DNA of 64,000 nt from Kingdonia uniflora (taxonomy: Eukaryota > Streptophyta > Magnoliopsida > Ranunculales > Circaeasteraceae): contig JACGCM010001976.1 of assembly GCA_014058105.1 (NCBI GenBank), forward strand, positions 1,039,001-1,103,000. Direction: 5' to 3'. A program made the position numbers and the translations under genes. The notes beneath the pieces were generated by a model. That model was not told the DNA's origin and searched no databases. It saw only the letters and a list, made by a program, of their open reading frames with translations. Numbering within the stretch: position 1 is the stretch's first letter; each line of letters opens with the position of its first letter. This document shows positions 1-10,348 of this stretch, piece by piece.

Positions 1-134
1 AGCAAAAAACTTAGAAGTCAACATTGACAGTTCGAGATCAATCAATAAGCCAAAATTTTAGCCGTGCTACTAATCAGGGAGGAGATAGGAAACGAACAAA
101 ATCTAACGATGAATGACCTCGGAAGGGCAGTAAC

Positions 135-1030
135 TTGCCAAAACCCTGTCTTCCCAAGATGAATATAGCCATAACCAACATTTATTCTATAGTTCAGAAG
201 AATAAGTTTTTTTGCAATGTACAGTATCTCCAGCCAATTGAGAACAAATCATATTGCATTCACCACAAGGTCAGACATCATGAGACAAAACATTGTTTTG
301 CCTTACAACGATTGTTAGAGTATATCTTTGCAGATGGACAAATACATGAATACATTACGGACGTTAAGAGTTACAAGAATGAGAGTTACAAACTTCCTAC
401 AGAAGACGTACAAGCTAAAGAGCTAGCAGGGGAAAAACATTTATATCATATATCTCTCAACCACTTCGTTGAGACTCGGATCGTTAAACAATTGAAAATA
501 AGCAAAAGACGGCGTGTCAGCCAATGTCACGACCTGCCCATAAAAGATAAAGAAGCTTGTTTACTTCCTGTATCCAGCTATCAACGAATAAGAATTTCTT
601 TCGATGACTATGATGTTTGTCACGTTAACTTTCCTCACCATGATGCATTGGTGATCATGTTAAAAATAAGAAACGTGGTGCATCACACGATGATGATAGA
701 TACTGGTAGTACTATTGAACTACTATTTCAAAGTACGATTGATTAGATGGGGTTGGCCGACAATGTACAACCCAGCGATATTGATATCTGTGGATTTAAC
801 AGATCTAAAACGAATGTGTAAGAAAGATTATACTTCATATTACGGCAGGACCAGTAACAATTGACATTGTCTTTTATGTTATCAATGCAAAATCCTATTA
901 TTTGGGGATAATGGGACGTTGCTGGTTGTACAATATGTGAGTCATTCCATCAACCTATCACTTGGCGATGTGATTTGAATGGAATAGCGGCATATATGAA
1001 ATCAAAGGAAGTCAGAAGTTAGCCCGAGCA
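135..1030 (+). pseudogene. Gag C-terminus and aspartic protease remnant of the gypsy element
   Basis: An open stretch at 135-746 encodes a gag-type C-terminal segment with a Y-C-x-x-H-x6-H-x4-C-F-A-L pattern (about residues 40-56), like the spacer found in Tat gag-pro proteins. It ends in the retropepsin active-site region, where the residues D-T-G-S are visible in MMIDTGSTIELLF close to the stop. Beyond the stop at 744-746, degraded protease C-terminal sequence continues to about 1030 in shifting frames, with recognisable pieces such as the ILGR-like GIMGRCWLYNM and the following PSTYH. The protein would have cut the Gag-Pol polyprotein. It is broken by a stop right after the active site and by further stops, and only the C-terminal part of gag is inside the window. 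Confidence 0.75.
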
Positions 1031-1230
1031 TGTAAAAATTATATTGCCATTGTACCATAGTCATCAGAGCCACATCTCATATAACAATTACTGAAAACCA
1101 CAGGAAACATTATAGAAAATTATACAGTGAACTCTACAGAAAACTATCTGCTAAGAATATAAACTATAGAGTACGTCAAAATCAATGGAGACAAGCGAGG
1201 GACAGATATTGGCACTCTTCTGCCCACAAC

Positions 1231-2440
1231 AGAATTAGATGCCCTTATCCAGATCCTTAAAGATAATAGTAATGACTTCGCTTGGATGTTTCATAAAATG
1301 TCGGGCATTGATCAAAATTTGGCTTGCCATAAGCTCAATTTGAAAGATAATATTGAAGCTATCAAACAAAAGTAGAGGACTTTAGTACCAAGATTCTGAT
1401 AAGAACCTAATAAAGAGATCGACAAACTCATCGAAGTTAGCTTTATCCGAAAGGCCAATTACCTATAATGGATCTTGAACATTGTAGCAGTCCCAAAAAA
1501 GAATGGCAAGATTAGAGTGTGCGTGGATTTTACGGACCATAATAAACATACTCCAAAGGATAGTTTTTTACTTTCTATCATAAACTATCTGCTCGATTCT
1601 ATTATGGGACACGAACTCCTTTCCATAATGGATGCTGCATCAGGATGTAATCAAATACCTCTGCTACCTGACGATCAAGAGAAAACAACTTTTATTACAG
1701 AGTATGGCTTAAATTGCTATAAGGTTATACCATTTGGTCTCAAGAATACTGGAGCCACGTATCAAAGACTGATGACTCAGATGTTTAAAGATTACCTTGG
1801 AAAAATGATGAAAGTCTGCATTGATGATATGTTATTTTAAAGTCTTAAGAAAAAGAACCATATCACAGATTTACACAATACTTTTGAAATTTTATGTTTC
1901 TACAAGATGAGACTCAACCCTGACAAGTGTCAGTTCGGGGTACAGTCAGGCAAATTCTTAGGACATTTGATCAGTAAGCGAGGCATAAAAGTTTATCTAT
2001 ATCATATTTGCGCACTATTGTCTATGCCTTCTCCAAAAACAAAGAAAAACATACAGAAGTTAGCATGCAAGATTGCTGCATTAAATTGTTTTGTCTTAAA
2101 ATTTTCAGATCGATGTCGATGGTTATTTAACTTGTTGCGTGAAGGAACAACAAAAAAGAAGTTTAAGAAGGATCCTGAGATCGAGTGGACAACAGAGTAT
2201 GAAGCAGCATTTCAGGAGCTGACGAATCATTAAGTTCTATTCTCATTCGACTTGATAAGAAGAAGGAAAAATTTGTCTACATCATCAGCAAAACCCTCAC
2301 TCCAGCGAAATCTTGGTATACCAAGATTGAGAAACTACTTTTAGCTTTCGTATACACGTCGCAAAAATTAAAACAGTATTTTCCAGCCCACTCAGTTCGA
2401 GTAATGATAAATTACCCTTTGCATAATCAACCTATCTTGT
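1231..2440 (+). pseudogene. Reverse transcriptase and first RNase H of the gypsy element
   Basis: The stretch 1231-1470 encodes the usual RT linker (NDFAWMFHKMSGID, then IDKLIEVSFI) with several stops. The RT core is open at 1475-1840, with the motifs VPKKNGKIRVCVDFTD, MDAASGCNQI and PFGLKNTGATYQRLM. The catalytic box normally Y-V-D-D is C-I-D-D (codons 1817-1828), and a TAA follows at 1838-1840. The same frame continues at 1907-2233 with the thumb/connection region (RLNPDKCQFGV, then GKFLGHLIS). The RT-linked RNase H follows with another stop (SKTLTPAKSWYTKIEKLLLA, then NYPLHNQPIL). Homology stops abruptly near 2440 where the inverted copy begins. The replacement of Y in the active site and the stops show that it is inactive. 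Confidence 0.92.
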
Positions 2441-2649
2441 GAACCTAACAGACTTCAAGGTGAGACCATTTGTCAGCTAAACATCTAATGCCTCTTATAT
2501 TCATAGCAAAAGGGTCATTTGGCTAGAATATATAAACTTTTTTAAAACTTTAGGGCTTAGAATACCCCAGTTGTTTTGCAACATCAAGTAGTTTTGAATA
2601 ACTGTCTTGGCTAAGACTCTATTAAAATATACTTTAAGGTTAAGATCAC

Positions 2650-3174
2650 CATATTTAGAGCGTCTATATGAATAATAAAGGAATGTTAATAAAAAAATTT
2701 AGCGTGGAAAACCTTTGAATAGGTTAAAAACTATGACATCTCATGAAGATTTAGAAAGAGAGAAGTTTATTGATAGCTGCTAGATATTACAAGGGAAGCT
2801 CTAAGTATTTTAGTATAGAGTTTGAGTGAGCATTCCTCTGTCTTTCATCTAGGATTCTCTGGTCCTATTTATAGGTCTTATAATATGACCGTTTGACAAC
2901 CATTATTATCCTTAATAGCAGACGTTACAATATATATTTGATAATCTTTGAACAGACTGTGTAACGGTCCGATCTTACTATTTTGTTATGGCTTCATTAA
3001 TGATGGTACATTTACTTAACTCGAACTGTTGATATAGAGGTCAAAAGTGATGACTAGAACTCTGTAACTGTAATATGCCTTCAATAGTGCCACGTGTTAT
3101 GTTGATAAGGTCGAGTGGCCATATGATGGTCAAAGAAGAAGCATGAGTCTGAGATGCGGAATAAGCCACTAACA
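2650..3174 (-). repeat. LTR of the inverted copy
   Basis: The sequence reads on the minus strand. The LTR begins with TGTTAG at 3174, directly after a purine-rich tract, and matches the + strand LTR at 23,499-24,035 along its length. It holds a TATA-type promoter (2864-2874) and an AATAAA-like signal region near 2770. Similarity to the right LTR fades near 2650, so the far end is uncertain and may extend to 2441. Confidence 0.7.
2864..2874 (-). promoter_or_regulatory. TATA box of the inverted LTR
   Basis: On the minus strand the sequence is CTATAAATAGG, identical to the box in the right-hand LTR at 23,799-23,809. Transcription from it would run leftwards, out of the inverted copy into the interrupted pol. 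Confidence 0.6.
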
Positions 3175-3190
3175 CTGCTCCCTCTTAGCC
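3175..3190 (-). promoter_or_regulatory. Polypurine tract of the inverted copy
   Basis: On the minus strand GGCTAAGAGGGAGCAG directly precedes the TGTTAG start of the LTR. This is the expected layout for plus-strand DNA priming in a plant gypsy element. Confidence 0.6.
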
Positions 3191-3541
3191 AATAGTATAA
3201 AAATATTGTGGGTGAGTGGTGTTGGTTGAGAAGCCTCATTTAATACGGTAACCAATATCTGGGAATTATTTCCAAAGTATCTTCATGAATATATGTTTGT
3301 GGCTTTTGGGGTCAAATTTGTTATATGGGAAATCCTTCTGACGTTGGGAATTTGGTGAGCCGGCTTTAATGCTGACCGTAGTATAAAGAAGATTCTAATT
3401 GGTGTGTGATGAACCAAATATTTCTCCTGAATTTTATCATGTATCCATCTTTAGTTAACTTGGCATGCTGTAACTTATAAAATTTTGAGTGTTGAGAATA
3501 TGGCGACAACAAGGTAATAGTCTCGGGAAGTTAGGATTCGA

Positions 3542-4083
3542 GTGAAGATGGAAGAACTCTGCGCCAGATTTTTTGGTTACCAACCCTTGCACCTGCCAAC
3601 ACAAATTCTGGTATTTCCTACATTTTATGGGATTAAATATGAGGAGGTGTTGGAGGCAGAGGATGACCATTTCCAAATGGTCCATTTTCACTATCGGTTG
3701 ACATCGGAGGCGGAGCGTCGAAATGGGTTGCGGCTGCTAGCGGAGGAAACTATTATAACTGAAGATGAAGTGGCAGACGTTCGTCTGAGGGGATCCCGTC
3801 AGTACCCTGCTGGTGAGTAGGTCCTGTCTAAGAAATAGAGCCCTTCTTCCTTCTCTGTCACCGGGGGGTGGGGGTTATGGTGGAAGAGGTTTTTCTTTCA
3901 GGGACCATAGCTATTGGCTATGAAGAAGATCCTTTTGTCGATGCCATAACTCTTTCGGTGATTTCCAGTTCTCGGGTTTCCCCGCCCATTCGTACAGGGC
4001 ATCAGAGTTTGAAAGTTGCTTCAATTTTGTATCTTCTTCCATGGTGGCTGTTGAGAAGTGTATCAAACTGTAACTTGATTTAG
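3542..4083 (+). pseudogene. Antisense gene, segment 1 (left copy)
   Basis: The first recognisable coding part of the element's extra gene lies on the strand opposite to the LTR. The open stretch 3542-3820 has an ATG at 3548 and encodes ARFFGYQPLHLPTQ followed by YEEVLEAEDDHFQMVHFHYR. The right copy at 22,895-23,110 encodes nearly the same protein on the minus strand. A second open piece in another frame (3868-4083) matches 22,557-22,787 and has the shared features MVEE, SGTI and SVISSS. The two pieces differ in frame in both copies, which suggests an intron or an old frameshift. The function is unknown. A role as a regulatory or accessory protein of Tat elements is possible but not shown by the sequence. 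Confidence 0.6.
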
Positions 4084-4814
4084 CTTGTAAAATAATATGT
4101 GAATTATCTGGAACACTTATTCTTTGTAAAGTAATCTGTAAAAAAAATTGAACTAATGAAATGCCATCGTTATGTTATTTTGATGCTATGTTTCGAACTT
4201 CTCAATTTGTATATATAGCTTTCTACTCCAAAATAGAAGTCTGTAAATATGTAGGTATGAGGAACATTAGTTTATCATAGGGTATTGATGAACAAATCGG
4301 ACTTTAAGGATCTCAACATGTACATATGTAAAGGATAGTGAAAGTTGAGGTTTGAAAAAATAGAGGAGCTAAAAAATGTAAAGAGGTCGTATGATGAGAG
4401 TAAGTAAACAATTGGTTGACAATGATTAGGTAGTTGTAAGGATATGTGTATGTTTGCGAGCTACTGATTCGAACTGACTGAAAAATGTGTAGCCATATGG
4501 AAGTAACAGATATTTGCATGTAGGTGTTACCGGTGGACATGCTTGATTTGTATGTTATGATCTCCATATTTGTACGCATAAAATCTGAGGAGATATTTTA
4601 TTACAAAGAAAGTATGATCTGTCACAATATTTTCTAGCTTCGGCTGATATTTGTGTTTCTGAAATTTTGCTCCATATATTTTTCAGCAAAATCTGCGGGG
4701 CGACTTAGATTTTTAGAGATCATCATTTTGGCTATATAAAGTAGTGAACCTTGGTTACTATGTCTTATATCTTCTGCCATAGATAATTTTTTTGTTGAGG
4801 TAGAGTGAGTAACC
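4084..4814. other. Non-coding spacer within the antisense gene (left copy)
   Basis: This AT-rich stretch matches the right copy (about 21,837-22,556) in inverted orientation. I see no convincing coding segment. Short open stretches on the minus strand contain many isolated aromatic and Ser/Thr residues and look like chance. It may be an intron or untranslated part of the antisense gene. Confidence 0.5.
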
Positions 4815-5168
4815 ATGGTGAAGATGCGCTCTCAACGTGTGCGTCATGCGGTAGAAGATAGGTTTCATATTAGGGTCGCTGAACTTCGTGAACGATACTT
4901 TCGTCATTTTCCTTATGATGTTGTACTTCCCAGGTAGTCGTTAAAATTAGATGGTTTAGATGATGAAGGAAGGCGCGCAGAGGTTGATCAATTTTTCTTG
5001 TGTGATGAGTTTCGTGAGTTGCTGTTGGATGTAACTTTACGAAGAGAACTTGCTCGAGAGATCGCACAGGACAAGATTGTTGAAGAGGATAAGAGAGCAG
5101 CAGGAGGGGAGATAATACCATATGGTGTGGTGAATAATTCGGGATATTTTAAATGTAACTATATGTGA
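4815..5168 (+). pseudogene. Antisense gene, segment 2, charged protein (left copy)
   Basis: Reading from the ATG at 4815 gives a strongly charged segment (MVKMRSQRVRHAVEDRFHIR at the start) with regular Arg/Glu spacing. It runs to a TGA at 5166-5168 and is broken by one TAG at 4935-4937. The later part (LDDEGRRAEVDQFF, then TLRRELAREIAQDKIVEED) is helix-like. The right copy carries the same segment on the minus strand at 21,480-21,836, also with damage. The opposite strand is open over part of the segment (4870-5121), but its composition is typical of a shadow. The function is unknown. Confidence 0.5.
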
Positions 5169-5479
5169 CTATAAGTTCGAACTGTGAAAGCTCGAAAATG
5201 AATATGTAATTTGTATTCAGTATTTTGTTTTAGTACTCTATTAAATGTAGAATGAGGCATGTGGATGTTGCGAACTGAAATAAATAAGAATAAAGTGTTC
5301 TATTTTATTGTTTGTGTGGCAGATATTGTGGATGACAACTGTTTAATTTTAACAACTGTGTAGATAGTTTCGAATTTTAATATTGAGCTATTTTACTAAT
5401 GTCATACGATCTTGGTATAGTATAAAAGTAAGGTAATTGGTCGTGTATACTACTTTTGGAAAGAGTGGCAGAATTTTTA

Positions 5480-5659
5480 ATGACAGACAATAGAGACAGA
5501 CGTGATGATAGTAATCATTATCACAGAAGTCATGATGATGTTGTGAGACAAAAAGACGTGCATGTAGAGACAGTAGGGGTTACTGACACATGTCCGAAGG
5601 AGGCACTGTTTCGTAAATCGAGGGAGAATATAAAAGCTCGTATCTCTCTCACTCAATAA
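5480..5659 (+). pseudogene. Antisense gene, segment 3, short polar peptide (left copy)
   Basis: From the ATG at 5480 the reading frame encodes a 59-residue polar, Asp/Arg/His-rich peptide beginning MTDNRDRRDDSNHYHRSHDD and ending in ISLTQ. The right copy has the same peptide on the minus strand (20,985-21,166) with two stops. The complementary strand is also open in both copies, as treated in the findings. The stretches on either side (5169-5479 and 5660-6209) match the right arm but contain nothing I can assign. Confidence 0.4.
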
Positions 5660-6209
5660 TTGTCTACATTTATATAGAGATAAAAAAGTGGTGTAACCCA
5701 TATCTCCGTAGAGAAGAGACGTTAGAATTATGAGTGTGATTTGTTAGGGAAGGTTGTATCTGTTGAGAAAAATTGTTGGATAAATGACAAAAGCAGTCAA
5801 TCTCTGTCAAACGTCCAGGGAAAGGAGAAGATTGTAGTTCTTCGAGTACAGGTTAGTGATAGATGCTTATATTTTGTTTTTGAATGTTGTAATATGTCTA
5901 TGATGTTGTATGTTTATCACTTTTGATTTAGGGAGAACAAAGTTGAGAATGTGAGGTTTAAAGATTTTGAGTATTTGCATGTAATGTTTTGTAATACACA
6001 AGCTTTGGGTATATAAACAGACTGTAGAGAGAGAAAATGTTTTTTTCGAGAAGAAGGAAAATTAAAATGATTGTCTATTGTTTTGGAAAATTATAAAATA
6101 AACGCATTGACTGGGTAGAAACATGGGTGGGGTTGTTTTTACTATGCGTAAGGTGTAGCATATAACGTAGAGATAATGATAAAGTAGTTTATGTATATGT
6201 AGGTCTAGT

Positions 6210-7040
6210 ATGCGTTCAAAACCTATAAATCACATGAGTAAATTTGTAGTAGAATCAAGTTCAGAGGAATCATCATCGTCGAGGAGGGAGGACGATTGTA
6301 ATGTAATGGAATGGACTATAAATAATATAGATGTTAATATAGGTGTAGAGGTTAGGGAATCCAGCAAAGTAGACAAAAATTATAGAAAAAGAGGGTACAA
6401 AAGATAAAGATAAATTATTTTTCCTATATCCTGAGGGAGTAGATGTAGGAAAAGAATTTCTGAAACATAAAAAGAAATTATAAGGAGAATGGGGAAACTA
6501 TGTGACAGACCAAGGTCGCTGGTTTAGAGCTTATCTCCCAAGAAAAGGGGATGAGGCGGTATACTATCAAATCCCATGTTTAGATAAGTGAAGAAGAGAG
6601 AAAGGGATTAGTGAGGATGTGGAAATCTCGTACTATAATGGTGCTGGGTTGGCAGGCCTGAATGATGGGTTTTGTGTTATTTGAATCAGGTCGTTTATGG
6701 CCTTAGAATTCCTCTGACCTTCCTTCATAAAGGGGATATGAATGCATTGTAGTGCTGCTCTGCCCAACTGAATGGGAATATATATGAGATGATGAGGGTA
6801 TGCGAGGCACTGAATGATAAATGGAAAAGAAAATGGATTACCAAGCAGTTCAAAGCAGATGACATCCTAAAAATTTATAAATAGAAGTTCGTCAAAGGTC
6901 GTAATAGTGGTTACCTGTATAGTGATTCATCTAGGTCAAAAAAATTTAACTTTGAATCTGCGAATAGGCTATGGAATGACCACCTTGCATGGGTAGGGGC
7001 AACTGTATGCAGGATTCAGATGAACCAATGCTCGTCCTAA
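6210..7040 (+). pseudogene. Antisense gene, segment 4, putative gypsy-type transposon domain (left copy)
   Basis: This is a Ser/Glu-rich acidic leader (FVVESSSEESSSSRREDD) followed, after a frameshift near 6400, by KDKLFFLYPEGVDVGKEF and RWFRAYLPRKGDEAVYY, then CEALNDKWKRKWITKQF and NFESANRLWNDHLAWVGATV after more stops. The layout (a charged leader, an F-F-L-x-P-E segment, a G-R-W-F-R-A-Y segment, then K-W-K-K-x-W) resembles the plant family annotated as a putative gypsy type transposon (Transposase_28-like). That assignment is from memory of the family and is tentative. The right arm carries the same protein on the minus strand (14,211-14,568 plus 19,893-20,455), split by the nested transposon. 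Confidence 0.6.
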
Positions 7041-7142
7041 ACCATAAATATTATAATCTGAGTAAGTAACATTTGTCAACTTCGACCAACCATCAGCATG
7101 TCTTCGAGCTGCTAAACATTATCCTGTTCTTGTTTGCCAAGT

Positions 7143-7915
7143 CTCAATCCTACATCGGCGCCTGATAATACCAGCTTGTTCGACTGCGTAGCTCATGAGC
7201 AAGTCGAGTTAAAGTAAGTACTTGGTGAATTAGGCATCCGAAGGGATTAGAGGGTAGATTCTATAGTATCCAAAATTTAACGAGCTCACCAGAATTAAGC
7301 TATTACTGAGAAGAAGGCCCGTTTGTCTGTTGTCACTAGTCTTCCTCCTCTTGTACCAGAAAATATGAACGTGAAACGGACGACTCAGAGGTCGAGAAAA
7401 CTAGCTCTAGAAACTATGTTTGCTACAGAGGTGATGATCCCAGACAAAGAAATCGTTAAACCTACTGTTAAAGATGTGGTGGAGAGGCAGGTGGTGAGTG
7501 AAGATACTCTTTTGGAGGCGGAGAAGACTTCGTTGAAAAAAAAATGGCACGAGGAGGGTAGTGCTCGTGTGAATGCCAAGGTTGTGACCAAGATGAGAGA
7601 GCTGGAACAACAATACTACACGTTGGCAGAGACTAATCCGCAGCAGCTCGATAAGGTGTATCAAGAACATACTTTTACAGTATGTATTTAAATCTTTGTT
7701 GTACTATATTTGGAATATGATCTATTGTTCTGAACTTGTGCTTTTGTATTGACAGTTCTCAATGCTGATAAATGGGGCAACTAAGTTCATTGATAAGAGG
7801 AGTTAGGAGTTCGAAGATCTTACTTTTAGGGTGGATGCTCAAACGGCTCGAGTAAAGGAGCTTGAAAATGAACTCAAGACAGAGAAAAATAAAAGGGTGG
7901 AAGATGCAAAGGCTT
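7143..7915 (+). pseudogene. Antisense gene, segment 5, coiled-coil part with a 76-bp intron (left copy)
   Basis: The open stretch 7323-7691 encodes a Lys/Glu-rich segment (EAEKTSLKKKWHEEGSARVN, then MRELEQQYYTLAETNPQQL) with heptad-like spacing. A GT-AG intron is apparent at 7680-7755: the frame resumes after TTGACAG with SMLINGATKFIDKR and then VKELENELKTEKNKRVEDA. The right copy has the same arrangement (13,574-13,647). The segment is cut at about 7915, where pol sequence resumes without any LTR. The upstream part, 7143-7322, matches the right arm but is full of stops. Confidence 0.62.
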
Positions 7916-7924
7916 ATGAAAAGG

Positions 7925-8290
7925 GTGGGGTCAGGCATCGTCATCGTCCTTATTATGCCTTCTAATGACAGAATTGAAAAAACAATAAGACTCAACTTCA
8001 AAGCTACCAACAATGGGATCAAATATGAGGCATTAATTCACGGTCTAGATATGGCTCTAGAGATTGGAGTTTCTGAGTTATCTGTGTACACTAACTCTTT
8101 ACTCATCGTGAACCATTATACATATAAGTTTTAGAAAAATAGAAAAATGATTGATTACGCCGCAGCAGTAGCAGACAGAATGCACAAATTCAAGAAGGCT
8201 ACCATTAAACATTTACCTCACGGAGAAAACAAGCATTCTGATTCTCTTGCTTATCTGGCGGGAGTCCTCGGAACAGAAGCTCGATATCTC
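7925..8290 (+). pseudogene. Second (archaeal-type) RNase H of the gypsy element
   Basis: The frame at 7862-8134 switches from coiled-coil residues to GSGIVIVLI, then LNFKATNNGIKYEALIHGL and VYTNSLLIVNH. This matches the second RNase H of Tat elements (conserved F-K-A-T-N-N-x-A-E-Y-E-A and the S-D-S-Q-L-V-V-N-Q region). The domain's start, with the first catalytic Asp (the W-x-L-y-V-D-G-S motif), was removed at the junction near 7920, and the usual Glu in the A-E-Y-E-A motif is replaced by I-K-Y-E-A. A stop at 8132-8134 interrupts it, after which DYAAAVADRMHKFKKATIKH and SDSLAYLAG complete the domain. It is inactive. Confidence 0.8.
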
Positions 8291-8359
8291 AAGATCGAAG
8301 TAATATTCACCCCCAATATTAAAATCATAAGCTCAAATTCAATTAATACTAGGGGCATT

Positions 8360-9625
8360 GAAGAGGATGAGGACAATTTGAGACGACCTTTTCTAACATA
8401 TATCGGACCCCAAAATAAGTTTGACGGCAAATTCCCTAAAGATCATACTGAAAGAAAACATGTGCTTGATAATGCTAAGCGATACCTCGTGGCCGATAAT
8501 TTCCTTTATAAAATATCAGTCACAGGACCCTATCTCGAATGTTTATCGGATAAAGAAGCTATAAATTCCTTCATGAACTTTACGAAGGCACTTGTGGGAT
8601 TCATGCAGTAGGATGATCTTTGGAAAATCGAGCTCTTACTCAAGGAGTATTTTAGCTTAAAATAAAAGCTCAAGCCATCAAATATACAAGCAAGTGTGAT
8701 GCCTGCTAATGACATGGACCCCAAATTCGAGCTCCAGCCTTGGAACTCTATTCGAGCAAAGTTGTTTGGCCATTCAGAAGATGGGCCCTCGACCTCGTAG
8801 GCAAATTCCCAACTGCACCAGGAAAACGAAAGTACCTCCTCGTAGCAACGGATTACTTCACCAAATGGGTGGAAGCAGTTCATTTGTGTCGCACATGGGA
8901 AGAAAAAATCATCAAGTTTATATGGGTAACCATCATAATACGATTTGGATGTCCACAATTAATCAGAATCGATAATGGACCATAGTTCACAAGTTCTAGA
9001 GTAGTTAAGTTCCTTAACAAGCACAACATCATCCACTCTCTATCCAATCCCTATTTACCCACAAGGAAATGGTTAGGCCGAAATCACTAATCGCACTATC
9101 GTCGACGAAATCAAAAAGCGCTTGACAGAGAAGAAGGGTAATTAGATTCAAGAATTACCACATGTGTTATGGGAGTATCGCACAATACCTCGGGTATCGA
9201 CTGGATGCACGCCGTTCCTATTGGCATACGATACTGAAGCAATAATCCCCACTCAATATTATCACCCATTGCGTGACTGTTCCATGACAGACGAAGAAAA
9301 TGAATTTCAGTTGGCATATAACATGAATTAGATCGAAAAAACTAGAGACAGAGCAATCATGAACTTGGGAAGATACCACCAGGTTTTAGCCAGATCTTAT
9401 AACCAACGAGTTTGTCATAGAGAGTTCGAAATTAAAGATCTAGTCCTCCGAAAAGTCCCCTGGCACAGAAAAAAAGTCAATGCTGGCAAACTTGCCAAAA
9501 ATTGGGAAGGTTCTTTTGTCATTGTTGGAAGAAGTGGACTTGGCTCTTATGACCTCGCCACCGAACTTGGGGAATGAGTGCCTAATCCTTGGAACACAAG
9601 GAGATTGAAACTATATCGAAGATAA
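8360..9625 (+). pseudogene. Integrase of the gypsy element
   Basis: The reading starts with the pre-integrase linker (LRRPFLTYI, then FPKDHTERKHVL and RYLVADNFLYK). A degraded zinc-binding region follows, then the core (LDLVGKFPTAPGKRKYLLVA, TDYFTKWVEAV, IRFGCPQLIRIDNGP). The D-D-E triad is still visible: Asp codons near 8791 and 8971 and Glu at 9080-9082. The Glu lies in a shifted frame with a stop just before it. The C-terminal part (LPHVLWEYRTIPRVSTGCTP, AYDTEAIIP, LVLRKVPW, GKLAKNWEGSFVI) runs to the end of pol at 9622-9624. Several stops and frame changes make it non-functional. Confidence 0.88.
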
Positions 9626-9636
9626 TAATCTATCAC

Positions 9637-9880
9637 AGTATACTTTTCTAATAAATCTATCATCTTGTACGTCGCCCTTACATCAATGAAATACTTATGT
9701 TTGATCGCCATATAACAGAGTACTTTCTCATATTTTATACAATACTCTATCTAACATTCTTTGTACATCAATCTTACAACAATGAAATATTTGTGCTTGG
9801 TTTTCCTACAATACAGTACTTTTCTAATATATCATACAAGTACTTCTATATACAGATTACATTTCTAAATTATCACAGAT
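9637..9880 (+). repeat. Imperfect tandem repeat of about 100 bp after pol
   Basis: Blocks resembling CAGTATACTTTTCTAATA, then GTAC-TC-CCTTACA-CAATGAAATA-TT-TG, recur about every 100 bases (near 9637, 9716 and 9823). The third copy is partial. Such repeats just downstream of pol are common in Tat elements. Confidence 0.5.
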
Positions 9881-9898
9881 CACTAATGGATTTATCCC

Positions 9899-10030
9899 AT
9901 TCTATTACATTACAAATTACTTGTCACTTAAGTCAAATTGATCTTCTATTACATTACAGATTATTTGTTACTTCAACCAGATTGATCATCTATTACGTTA
10001 CAGATCGTTTGTTGTTTAAGCCAAATTGAT
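9899..10030 (+). repeat. 44-bp tandem repeat, three units
   Basis: Three consecutive units occupy 9899-9942, 9943-9986 and 9987-10,030. Each has the form TCTATTACATTACA...TTTGT...AAATTGAT, and each is exactly 44 bases. A fourth, diverged unit follows to about 10,088. The element's 3' untranslated region is the likely context. Confidence 0.75.
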
Positions 10031-10173
10031 CTTTTTGTATTTTACAATTCGTTTGTTGCAAAGCGTTTGCCGTTTTAGCCAAACGAACCCTCAACTCTAT
10101 GACAGGATGACTAGTAGTTCAACAAAATGACAACCAGACTGTAATACCATAAATGGCTCATAAAAAGGTCAGT

Positions 10174-10177
<4 letters not shown>

Positions 10178-10216
<39 letters not shown>
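10178..10216. repeat. (TA)n microsatellite
   Basis: About 19 uninterrupted TA units lie between pol and the antisense coiled-coil region. The sequence around it (10,089-10,348) shows nothing else I can assign. Confidence 0.9.
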
Positions 10217-10217
<1 letters not shown>

Positions 10218-10348
10218 TGTTACATTCTATCTACTATATTTTCATTGGTATAGTACAAATAATCCCTTCTAAAAGTCATAACGCCTCATCAATCACTCGA
10301 GCTGTCACTTGAGCTATCAGGCCGCACATTACTACGCGACCTTTCCCC

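Larger units (their letters stand above)
2441..7915 (-). mobile_element. Inverted, truncated copy of the element's 3' end inserted in pol
   Basis: This block interrupts pol between its two RNase H domains. Read on the minus strand it is a truncated antisense gene, then a polypurine tract, then an LTR. Read on the plus strand it matches the reverse complement of about 24,035-13,470 once the 5.3 kb insert of the right arm is removed. By eye the identity is roughly 85-90 percent, for example around 3060-3160 against 23,550-23,650. Only one LTR is present, so it is not a clean retrotransposition product: its other end is cut inside the coiled-coil part of the antisense gene at about 7915. The outer 200 bases (2441-2650) do not visibly match the right LTR and may be LTR end, filler or lost pol sequence. 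Confidence 0.78.

Noticed and set aside
4313..4579. 88-codon minus-strand open stretch in the left arm
   Set aside because: The composition is typical of AT-rich non-coding sequence, and the inverted copy does not keep the frame over its length.
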